This document shows, in pieces, positions 1 through 4,578 of a stretch of 5,371 nucleotides of DNA (its first letter is position 1; every line of letters begins with the position of its first letter). The DNA is from Chitinophagaceae bacterium (GTDB lineage Bacteria > Bacteroidota > Bacteroidia > Chitinophagales > Chitinophagaceae). The notes beneath the pieces were generated by a model. The model did not search any database, had not been told where the DNA came from, and saw only the letters and a program-made list of their open reading frames with translations. The position numbers and the translations under genes are program-made. Location of the stretch: assembly GCA_025455245.1 (NCBI GenBank), contig JALOMX010000176.1, forward strand, positions 1 to 5,371, given 5' to 3'.

Positions 1-4
1 CTTA

Positions 5-126
5 CCTTAAGTTTTAAGGAGTAACAAGTACGGATTACAAATCCGCGCTGGCTGAAATCAACTCCCTTCCCTCCCGATAGCTCCTAAAATCCGCATGTTT
101 GATTTGTGATGAGATTTTGAAGCTAT
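5..126. repeat. Cluster of three hairpin-forming inverted repeats
   Basis: Three inverted repeats lie close together in non-coding DNA. The first is CCTTAA-GTT-TTAAGG (5-19). The second is CGGATT-ACA-AATCCG (31-45), with the same 6-bp stem and 3-nt loop layout. The third is a larger imperfect palindrome: ATAGCT at 77-82 pairs with AGCTAT at 121-126, and AAAATC at 86-91 pairs with GATTTT at 113-118, with an internal loop between the two stems. Small paired hairpins of this kind resemble REP or MITE-like elements, and a CGGATT/AATCCG stem is a sort I associate with dispersed repeats in Bacteroidota. Copy number in the genome cannot be judged here. They could also be the outer part of the decayed insertion sequence that follows, or the terminator region of a gene left of the window. 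Confidence 0.4.
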
Positions 127-309
127 ACGAAACAAAGTTATCATGATTTTGATATTAGTTTAATGTTCAGATAGTATTTGTAACATTATTTCATATCCAA
201 AATCCACATAAAGTTTGGGATTTTCGTTGTTTCATTAACTTTCATGCATACCCTACCCATGCTGCGAAGCAACTTATATTATGATCATTAGTATAACTGG
301 ACTTATTTG
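127..309. other. AT-rich non-coding stretch beside the IS remnant
   Basis: No open reading frame of coding character was found on either strand. Together with the hairpin cluster before it, this makes about 309 gene-free bases at the left edge. It probably includes the end of the insertion sequence whose transposase remnant starts at 310, but I could not identify a terminal inverted repeat, because the opposite end of the element is missing and there is nothing to match it to. The only clear structure is the hairpin at 199-224, listed separately. Confidence 0.5.
199..224 (-). terminator. Weak terminator-like hairpin downstream of the transposase remnant
   Basis: AAAATCC (199-205) pairs with GGATTTT (218-224) around a 12-nt loop, giving a 7-bp stem with A/T runs on its outer side. 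It lies about 90 nt beyond the stop codon of the minus-strand transposase remnant, where a terminator of the insertion sequence might sit. The U-run after the stem is only four long and is part of the stem itself, and the loop is large, so this is a weak candidate and could be chance in AT-rich DNA. Confidence 0.22.
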
Positions 310-609
310 TTAGGTTGAGAAGTGTAACTTACCATATACTTTCAGATAGTTTTGTCTGGATCTTTTAATCCATTTTGCTGGCAGGATAATGAACCGGAAC
401 AAGAACTTCTTAACTCTGAAGTTAACCTTTAGTGATTTAGTCTTTTCTGAGAAGTATCTGATAATATTATGATATAGATTTCTGCAAATAGCTGTAATAT
501 ACAAGAATACAGTGTTCTGACTTAGTTTTGAGAAAGGCATACAATTCCAGCCAAAATCATTTTTAAGTATATCAAACTGCTTTTCCATATTTCCGATAGG
601 GAAGATATT
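310..609 (-). pseudogene. IS1380-family transposase, C-terminal remnant
   Basis: The minus-strand reading from about 609 to the TAA at 310-312 encodes roughly 99 residues that match, from memory, the extreme C-terminus of IS1380-family DDE transposases. The pattern is G-N-x-E-K-x-F-D-x-x-K-N-D-F-G-W, then P-F-S-x-L-x-x-N-T-V-F-L, then the basic tail K-K-F-L-F-R-F-I-x-x-P-x-K-W. Full-length members are around 400 or more residues, so about three quarters, including the catalytic acidic residues, is gone. Homology seems to begin before the Met at 586-588: the preceding residues read roughly F-P-I-G-N, resembling the Y-N-x-R-G-N that normally precedes E-K. A stop at 610-612 closes the frame, and I see no further transposase sequence upstream. 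The Met is therefore not a real start. This is an inactive relic left by deletion or recombination; its native codon register is intact, so the loss may be fairly recent. Confidence 0.75.
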
Positions 610-612
610 TCA

Positions 613-811
613 ACTCATATTTTAGAAAGTGCCCATTTGGAAAATATCAGGCAGAAGTTGCCCTTTTTAGCCGATGCCGATCACTTTTCTATTATTTAAT
701 AACGGGTTCAACCCCAATTTTCCTTTTTATACCTGTTCAGAATTCAAAAAATGCGTATTTCTACGTATAAAATACCGTATAAACACGGGAGATTTAGCCA
801 AAATGCCTTAA
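613..811. other. Non-coding spacer containing a possible operator
   Basis: No gene is evident on either strand between the transposase remnant and the -7 element at 812. Two very small palindromes occur (TTATT-T-AATAA at 692-702 and GGGT-TCA-ACCC at 704-714), neither with a recognisable role. The one suggestive element is the CGTAT repeat set at 754-780, given its own entry. Confidence 0.5.
754..780 (+). promoter_or_regulatory. Triple CGTAT repeat, putative operator
   Basis: The pentamer CGTAT occurs three times in the same orientation at 754-758, 764-768 and 776-780, with start-to-start spacings of 10 and 12 bp, close to one helical turn. The middle copy sits in the palindrome TACGTA (762-767) and the third in the near-palindrome ATAC-C-GTAT (772-780). 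If transcription starts near 825 from the -7 element at 812-819, the array spans about -71 to -45, a usual place for an activator contacting RNA polymerase from upstream. Its binding protein is unknown. The assignment as an operator is inference from periodicity and position only. Confidence 0.35.
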
Positions 812-819
812 TATCTTTG
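812..819 (+). promoter_or_regulatory. Bacteroidota-type -7 promoter element (TATCTTTG)
   Basis: TATCTTTG is a full match to TAnnTTTG, the -7 element used by the primary sigma factor of Bacteroidota. A -33 element (TTTG-like) is poor: the nearest resemblance is TTTA at 793-796, at short spacing, which would fit dependence on an activator at the CGTAT repeats. Transcription would start about 824-826. The expected product is the short segment that ends at the terminator at 924-955. Confidence 0.45.
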
Positions 820-824
820 TATCC

Positions 825-950
825 GCTTCGATGATAAAGGAAGCAGGCAAGATCCTCAACACTTACCAGTTAAACACTAATCATATCAAACCGTTAAACG
901 GAATTTGACCCTTATACAATAATAATCCCCGGAGTATTTTCGGGGATTTT
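825..950 (+). ncRNA. Candidate small RNA of about 125 nt
   Basis: The segment is bounded by a consensus -7 element just upstream and a strong intrinsic terminator at its end, with no sizeable gene inside. At the predicted 5' end, GCTTC (825-829) pairs with GAAGC (840-844); with one bulged A (845) the stem extends to CC (823-824) and GG (846-847). A small hairpin CCGT-TAA-ACGG follows (891-901), then a single-stranded A/U-rich stretch, then the terminator stem. This is a common architecture for a trans-acting bacterial small RNA. I do not recognise it as a named RNA family. Alternative reading: a 25-codon ORF (ATG 831-833, TGA 906-908) fills most of the segment, so it may instead be a leaderless or short-leader peptide gene, a leader peptide, or the truncated start of a lost gene. 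The ATG would sit in the loop of the first hairpin. Confidence 0.35.
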
Positions 951-955
951 ATATT
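924..955 (+). terminator. Strong intrinsic terminator
   Basis: AATCCCCG (924-931) pairs perfectly with CGGGGATT (941-948) around a 9-nt loop; the 3' side runs into TTTT and then ATATTTAAT. The 8-bp stem with five consecutive G-C pairs and the T-rich tail fit a factor-independent terminator for the plus strand. It closes the putative small-RNA unit and insulates the META-domain gene that follows. Confidence 0.7.
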
Positions 956-993
956 TAATAAGTCTGTCCCTTTTTTGTCATTATGAATATGTA

Positions 994-1018
994 CCATAAC
1001 TGCTTGTAGTTGTTATGG
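994..1018. repeat. 7-bp inverted repeat upstream of the META-domain gene
   Basis: CCATAAC (994-1000) pairs with GTTATGG (1012-1018), with an 11-nt centre. It has no T-tract, so it is not a terminator. It lies 53-77 bp upstream of the -7 element at 1071, so it could be a binding site for a dimeric regulator; this is a positional inference only. Confidence 0.25.
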
Positions 1019-1046
1019 CTGCTTTCATCCTTTATTTTGAAAACAA

Positions 1047-1078
1047 TTTTCCGGCAAAAAAATTTTTTATTAGGTTTG
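1047..1078 (+). promoter_or_regulatory. Promoter of the META-domain lipoprotein gene
   Basis: TAGGTTTG (1071-1078) fully matches the Bacteroidota -7 element TAnnTTTG. TTTTC at 1047-1051 is one mismatch from a TTTTG-type -33 element, and the 19-bp spacing is what this promoter class prefers. Transcription would start around 1084, giving a leader of about ten A-rich nucleotides before the ATG at 1095 and no room for a Shine-Dalgarno sequence. Confidence 0.55.
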
Positions 1079-1094
1079 AGAAAACTAAAAATCT

Positions 1095-1574
1095 ATGAAA
1101 GTTATTAATCTCCTTTTCGCCTCAACAATGTTTTTGCTTGCCTGTTCATCGAATAAAACCACCTCCGGTCCTGAAACAAAACAGGCAAATCCCTCCGAAA
1201 ACAAACCCCTTGAAGGCACTTATTGGGCATTAACCGAACTGAATGGCAAACCGGTATCCGCACCTAAAGATGGAGATAAACCATCCTATCTTTTTTTAAG
1301 TGCCGATAAAAAGCGGGTAAGCCTGTCCGGTGGGTGTAATGTAATGGGGGGCAGTTATGAATTAATGGACGGCAACCGCATCAAATTCGGACAAATGATG
1401 AGTACCATGATGGCATGCCCCGATATGACGAATGAGGATGGTTTAAAAAAGATGGCAGAAATGGTTGATAATTACGCCATTCAGGGCGACAATCTTTCTT
1501 TGGCAAAAGCAAGAATGGCGCCTGTTGCCAGGTTCAAGGCTATGCCTATTCCGCAAGGAATGAAATTGGAGTAA
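1095..1574 (+). CDS. META-domain (HslJ-like) lipoprotein
   Basis: The product is 159 residues. Residues 1-16 form a lipoprotein signal peptide with a lipobox L-L-A-C, making Cys17 the lipidated first residue of the mature protein. A polar linker (about 18-38) leads into a META domain (about 39-137). This shows the family pattern: an early Y-W-x-L-T-x-L-N-G (43-51), the G-G-C-N core (79-82) followed by G-G-S-Y, and M-M-S-T-M-M-A-C (101-108), ending in a G-D-N-L-S-L strand (131-136). The two cysteines Cys81 and Cys108 are in the conserved positions. E. coli HslJ, the best-known relative, is a heat-inducible envelope lipoprotein linked to novobiocin tolerance; the biochemical function of the family is unknown. 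No neighbour shares its unit: it has its own promoter and terminator. The start is supported by the -7 element 16 nt upstream and the signal peptide directly after Met1. Family assignment is firm; the role is not. Confidence 0.9.
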   Translation: MKVINLLFASTMFLLACSSNKTTSGPETKQANPSENKPLEGTYWALTELNGKPVSAPKDGDKPSYLFLSADKKRVSLSGGCNVMGGSYELMDGNRIKFGQMMSTMMACPDMTNEDGLKKMAEMVDNYAIQGDNLSLAKARMAPVARFKAMPIPQGMKLE

Positions 1575-1602
1575 ATCTCTGATAAAATAAATTTTTAGGG
1601 TT

Positions 1603-1628
1603 GGCCGGTGTAATGAACCGGCCTTTTT
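1603..1628 (+). terminator. Intrinsic terminator after the META-domain gene
   Basis: GGCCGGT (1603-1609) pairs with ACCGGCC (1617-1623) around a 7-nt loop and is followed at once by five T residues (1624-1628) and more A/T. It lies 29 nt after the lipoprotein stop codon, so that gene is a single-gene transcription unit on the plus strand. Confidence 0.8.
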
Positions 1629-1791
1629 ATTCAGGTTAGGGGAATAAGAAACAAACAGCATGCAATGTTAGAAAGGATGCGAGCACTATTGTCCGGCTAA
1701 AAATGGATTTTGAAAAGCAACTCCGGTTTGTGAAAGAAGGAATTCCCTCAATTTTTAACAGGTTCAACAGATTTTTTTTGCATGGTGCATA

Positions 1792-1799
1792 TAGTTTTG
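1792..1799 (+). promoter_or_regulatory. -7 promoter element of the DUF2147 gene (TAGTTTTG)
   Basis: TAGTTTTG matches TAnnTTTG. No convincing -33 element lies at the expected spacing; a T-run ending in TTTG (1777-1780) is too close. The predicted start near 1805 gives a leader of about 11 nt, A-rich and without a Shine-Dalgarno sequence. The distance from the element to the ATG (16 nt) equals that at the META-domain gene. Confidence 0.45.
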
Positions 1800-1815
1800 G
1801 CAAAAAAATATTGCC

Positions 1816-2274
1816 ATGAAGAAACTGCTTGCAATTTCCGGATTCATTTTTTTTACCCTGTTAAATGCCAATGCCCAAAGTTCACCCGATGATGTAGTTG
1901 GAGTATGGAAAAACGGAGAAGGTACTGCCATGATAAAAATTGCCAGAAACGGAGAAGAATTCAGGGGCAGGATTGTGTGGTTGAAAGAACCAAATGACCC
2001 GCAAAACGGTAAACCCAAGGTAGACAATAACAATCCTGAAGAGTCAAAAAGATCACAGCCGGTGCTTGGACTTACCAATGTTTGGGGTTTCCGCTTCAAG
2101 GATGGTGAATGGATTGACGGATTTATTTACGACCCCAAAAACGGAAAAACCTATGATTGCATCATGACAATGGATGAAAAGGATAAAAGCAAACTGAACG
2201 TAAGGGGCTATATTATGGGTATGACCATGTTTGGGCGCACTGATACATGGGTGCGTCAGGTTGCAAAAAAGTAA
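1816..2274 (+). CDS. Secreted DUF2147-family protein
   Basis: The product is 152 residues. A Sec signal peptide covers residues 1-20 (K-K start, hydrophobic core to about 16, cleavage after A-N-A before Gln21). The mature part is a single DUF2147 domain. Recognisable landmarks are V-V-G-V-W-K near the start (27-32), I-V-W-L-K (53-57), a D-N-N-N-P motif (70-74) followed by R-S-Q-P-V-L-G-L, Y-D-P-K-N-G-K-T-Y (105-113), and the C-terminal L-N-V-R-G-Y (127-132) and F-G-R-T-D-T-W-x-R (139-147). Length and motif order are those of a complete member. The family is found in Proteobacteria and Bacteroidota and is predicted to be an exported beta-rich fold; no enzymatic activity or ligand is established, and none can be read from the sequence. 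The gene has its own -7 element and converges on the barrel-protein gene, with 20 bp between stop codons and no terminator in that gap. Confidence 0.9.
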   Translation: MKKLLAISGFIFFTLLNANAQSSPDDVVGVWKNGEGTAMIKIARNGEEFRGRIVWLKEPNDPQNGKPKVDNNNPEESKRSQPVLGLTNVWGFRFKDGEWIDGFIYDPKNGKTYDCIMTMDEKDKSKLNVRGYIMGMTMFGRTDTWVRQVAKK

Positions 2275-2294
2275 AAGCAATTCAATAGACCGAA

Positions 2295-3332
2295 TCAGGG
2301 ACTGACAAGGTTTATTCCAATATTGAAATAAAAGGGAGAACCAAGGACCGTCCTGAAAACCTCATCTGATTCTTTTCCATTATAAGAATCCGTAAAATTG
2401 AAGCGTCCATTGATGCGTACACCTGCCTGTGTACTCAACCAGATAAAGTTTTTTAATTGTTTTTCCCATTGTATCCGGGGCTTTATTTCGCCACGTTGTA
2501 ACCACAGGTTAGAAGTGGCTGTGGCATTACCGCCTGCCCCGGGTAGCATATATTGATTTCCCTCAAGTTCGTACCCCGCAAGCAGCATACTTGAAGGAGA
2601 AATATTTCTGCGTAAAAAACCCTTTGCGGGCAAGGCAATTTCAGTACCCCATTTTGCATTGAAGGTTTGATTCCATAATAATACCGGAACAACAATGGGT
2701 CGTCCCATACGGTAGGTCCGGGCCACGCCAATCCCCCACATTTTTCGATCATTCGGTTTCCAACCATATATAGCCGTACCGGAAATGGTTATCGCCTCGC
2801 CGTTAACAGTGTTTCCGTTTCCGGGAAATGCCCCGTTAAAATCAGCCCCGAGTTGAAGAATGAGAAAGTTCTTTTCATTCAATGGTTTAAATACTGAGGA
2901 AATAATACCCATAGAATGAAGCATATACTTGTCCAGAAAATCTGCCGGTGGATTGAGCGATGTAGTGGGACTTTCAGCTTCCATAGTATAAAAAGTACCC
3001 CAATACTGCCCGCCCAAATTAAAAATGACCTTGTCATTGCTAACTATAGGAAAATTAACAAGAACCCTCGGGCCGGAGGCCTGCCTTACTTTGTAAAACT
3101 GAGAATAAGTATTAACACCAATGGCAACGTCCATAAAATGGGTGGTTTGCATTTCATAGCCAACACTTATGAGTTTGGTTGCCGATAAATTCAGCACTTT
3201 TTGAGTAGCAAACCGCTTTACAGCTACCTCATCGGTATATTGACTGTAATCTTCGGTATCAGTAGAATCTTCCTGGGCAAATAGTCCCGAAAAACAAATC
3301 AACAAGGTGAAGACAATACCTGCAGTTTTCAT
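2295..3332 (-). CDS. Predicted outer-membrane beta-barrel protein, function unknown
   Basis: The product is 345 residues. Residues 1-19 are a clear Sec signal peptide ending F-A before Q-E-D. An acidic, Thr/Ser/Tyr-rich stretch follows (about 20-36). From about residue 45 to the end the sequence is a run of short segments with alternating hydrophobic residues and many Gly, Asn, Tyr and Trp, separated by polar turns (for example L-G-G-Q-Y-W-G-T-F-Y, I-W-L-S-T-Q-A-G-V-R-I, F-Y-F-N-I-G-I-N-L at the C-terminus). That is the usual look of a transmembrane beta-barrel. It has no lipobox and no TonB or OmpA domain. It may belong to the DUF6268-type barrels of Bacteroidota, but I cannot confirm that. 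The gene lies 229 bp downstream of the esterase gene, with its own possible -7 element, and converges on the DUF2147 gene. A fragment resembling its 5' end occurs in the upstream spacer. A role as porin or envelope protein is inference from architecture. Confidence 0.7.
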   Translation of the reverse strand: MKTAGIVFTLLICFSGLFAQEDSTDTEDYSQYTDEVAVKRFATQKVLNLSATKLISVGYEMQTTHFMDVAIGVNTYSQFYKVRQASGPRVLVNFPIVSNDKVIFNLGGQYWGTFYTMEAESPTTSLNPPADFLDKYMLHSMGIISSVFKPLNEKNFLILQLGADFNGAFPGNGNTVNGEAITISGTAIYGWKPNDRKMWGIGVARTYRMGRPIVVPVLLWNQTFNAKWGTEIALPAKGFLRRNISPSSMLLAGYELEGNQYMLPGAGGNATATSNLWLQRGEIKPRIQWEKQLKNFIWLSTQAGVRINGRFNFTDSYNGKESDEVFRTVLGSPFYFNIGINLVSP

Positions 3333-3363
3333 GGCTTACGCAAAATTTTTTACCTCAAAGGGG

Positions 3364-3371
3364 CAAAAATA
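3364..3371 (-). promoter_or_regulatory. Possible -7 promoter element of the barrel-protein gene
   Basis: On the minus strand the bases read TATTTTTG, a match to TAnnTTTG, 31 nt before the start codon at 3330-3332. No good -33 element is seen at the expected distance. With an A/T-rich match of this kind, chance occurrence is possible. Confidence 0.3.
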
Positions 3372-3482
3372 ATGGCTGCTACTTTTACCCTGCGGAGTAT
3401 TTCCTTATTCGAAATCGATTCAGAAAACACCAAAAGCAGGTATTGATTATTTTTCATTGTCAGCACCCCGGTTTAAAAAATG

Positions 3483-3565
3483 CAGCTACCATTCATCGGT
3501 ATATTGGGTGGTTTGAATGATTGTTCCGGTTAATACTGACAACTTTAACCAAAGACTGTTTTCAT
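3483..3565 (-). pseudogene. Decayed copy of the barrel gene's 5' end
   Basis: The bases CAGCTACC plus TCATCGGTATATTG at 3483-3506 (two extra bases between the blocks) repeat 3221-3242, which codes for Q-Y-T-D-E-V-A-V of the barrel protein. Upstream, on the minus strand, an ATG at 3565-3563 is followed by AAAAC and GTCTT, echoing the barrel gene's start, but the frame soon hits a stop. The Q-Y-T-D-E match lies in a different frame and stops after one more residue. The spacing from ATG to the match is 59 nt here against 90 nt in the gene, so several indels would be needed. The ATG overlaps the esterase stop codon as ATGA, which would suit a once translationally coupled gene. The 22-base match is solid; the wider homology is weaker. 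It may be a relic of tandem duplication followed by deletion. Confidence 0.35.
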
Positions 3566-4488
3566 GAACGCTTCAGCCATCCGTTGCTTTGCAACCAATT
3601 TCTGCATCTTTCCATCCATACTTCATTTGCATTCGGCAGTTTCATGCCAAACCCATGGTTTCCATCCTGATAAATATGCATTTCTGCTTTTATATCATTC
3701 TGAATCAAAGCCTGGTACAGATAAATGCTGTTGAGGGGACTCACTGCTTTATCAACAGTGGTATGCACCAAAAATGCAGGCGGTGTATCTGCCGTTACAT
3801 TTCTTTCTGCAGAAAATGTGGTACGCAATTTATCCGAAGGATCCCAGCCCAGCAAATTGGCCACAGATCCTGCATGGGTAAAGGATTCTGCCATGGTAAC
3901 AACCGGGTAAATCAATATCATAAAATCAGGCCTAAGGTTTATTCCCTTTTCATTATTGATGTATGTTTTTGAAAAATGGGTGCCGGCAGTTGAAGCAAGA
4001 TGCCCTCCGGCAGAAAAACCCATGACACCAACGCGCTTTGGATTGACGTTGAACTCAACTGACCTTTCCCTTACCCACTGAATTGCCCTTTGAGCATCCT
4101 GTATAGGTCCGATGGTTTTGTCTTGCATGGTGGCAGAATCGGGCATACGGTATTTAACCACAAAAGCTGCAACCCCCATTTCCTGAAACACCTTGGCCAC
4201 ATCTGTACCTTCATGACTGTATGCAACAATTCTGTAACCACCTCCCGGAAATATGATCACGGCGGTACCGGTACTTACTTCTGCTTTTGGTAAAAACACT
4301 TCAATAGTCGGTTCAGTTATTTTTCCGATCCTCAATATTCCATCACGCTCTTCCCGCGTTTCTTTTACAGCATTTGGTTTGCTGTTGGGTACCTGTTCAT
4401 CATATAAAGGATAAATGGTTTGCGATAGTAAACCTAAAGGCAACATGATCAGTAAATTAAACGTTACAAATACAACAGATTTTTTCAT
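3562..4488 (-). CDS. Secreted alpha/beta-hydrolase, acetyl-esterase/BD-FAE type
   Basis: The product is 308 residues. A hydrophobic N-terminal signal segment runs to about residue 22, so the enzyme is probably periplasmic or secreted. The alpha/beta-hydrolase domain begins with the oxyanion-hole strand A-V-I-I-F-P-G-G-G-Y (76-85) and S-H-E-G (91-94). The nucleophile elbow is G-F-S-A-G-G with Ser159. The likely acid is Asp246 (T-T-V-D-K-A-V) and the base His278 (D-G-N-H-G-F-G), so the triad is complete. This arrangement is that of the BD-FAE/acetyl-xylan-esterase-like group, which removes acetyl or feruloyl groups from plant polysaccharides or simple esters; the substrate here cannot be read from the sequence, and no glycoside hydrolase or SusC/D genes are visible nearby. 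It lies 90 bp downstream of the GGT-family gene, behind a terminator hairpin. The start at 4488 is supported by the K-K signal peptide beginning directly after Met1. Confidence 0.88.
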   Translation of the reverse strand: MKKSVVFVTFNLLIMLPLGLLSQTIYPLYDEQVPNSKPNAVKETREERDGILRIGKITEPTIEVFLPKAEVSTGTAVIIFPGGGYRIVAYSHEGTDVAKVFQEMGVAAFVVKYRMPDSATMQDKTIGPIQDAQRAIQWVRERSVEFNVNPKRVGVMGFSAGGHLASTAGTHFSKTYINNEKGINLRPDFMILIYPVVTMAESFTHAGSVANLLGWDPSDKLRTTFSAERNVTADTPPAFLVHTTVDKAVSPLNSIYLYQALIQNDIKAEMHIYQDGNHGFGMKLPNANEVWMERCRNWLQSNGWLKRS

Positions 4489-4528
4489 GATATGCGAAGT
4501 AAATGATTTACGGGTTCAGATACTTTCT

Positions 4529-4536
4529 TAAAGATA
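4529..4536 (-). promoter_or_regulatory. Possible -7 element of the esterase gene (TATCTTTA)
   Basis: The minus strand reads TATCTTTA, one base from the TAnnTTTG consensus, 40 nt before the esterase start codon. It overlaps the 3' edge of the terminator hairpin that follows the upstream gene. No convincing -33 element is present, so this is tentative. Confidence 0.22.
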
Positions 4537-4562
4537 AAGGTTGGCCCTTTGACCAACCTTTA
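4529..4562 (-). terminator. Intrinsic terminator after the GGT-family gene
   Basis: TAAAGGTTGG (4535-4544) pairs perfectly with CCAACCTTTA (4553-4562) around an 8-nt loop, a 10-bp stem. Read on the minus strand it comes 16 nt after the GGT-family stop codon and ends in CCTTTATCTTTA, a broken but T-rich tail. It would end or attenuate transcription into the esterase gene 46 nt further on. The interrupted T-tract suggests partial read-through is possible. Confidence 0.55.
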
Positions 4563-4578
4563 CAAAATTTCATCATTA

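Noticed and set aside
1..126. Possible CRISPR array because of repeated hairpins
   Set aside because: The hairpins differ in sequence and spacing and there are no regular spacers or cas genes.
73..600. CCGATAG present near both 74-80 and 593-599, considered as IS termini
   Set aside because: The copies are in direct, not inverted, orientation, only about 8 bases match, and the right copy lies inside the transposase remnant's reading frame.
701..720. GGGTTCAACCCC resembling a tRNA T-arm
   Set aside because: The flanking bases do not form the 5-bp T-stem, and no acceptor stem, anticodon arm or CCA end can be built around it.
1703..1819. A 38-codon plus-strand ORF whose TGA overlaps the DUF2147 ATG as ATGA
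   Set aside because: It contains the DUF2147 -7 element and T-runs, has no start signals of its own, and the peptide (M-D-F-E-K-Q-L-R...) resembles nothing I know. Most likely chance.
1443..2280. Minus-strand open frames opposite the META-domain and DUF2147 genes (1443-1661, 1764-2099, 2053-2280)
   Set aside because: They are antisense shadows of well-supported genes, with no family motifs or plausible starts.
2483..3188. Open frames inside the barrel gene (2483-2767 minus, 2916-3188 plus)
   Set aside because: The barrel frame has a signal peptide and beta-strand pattern throughout; the others are low-complexity shadows.
3589..4293. Plus-strand frames opposite the esterase (3589-3972, 3725-3910, 4090-4293)
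   Set aside because: The esterase has a complete catalytic triad; these frames are Cys/His/Ile-rich antisense translations without motifs.
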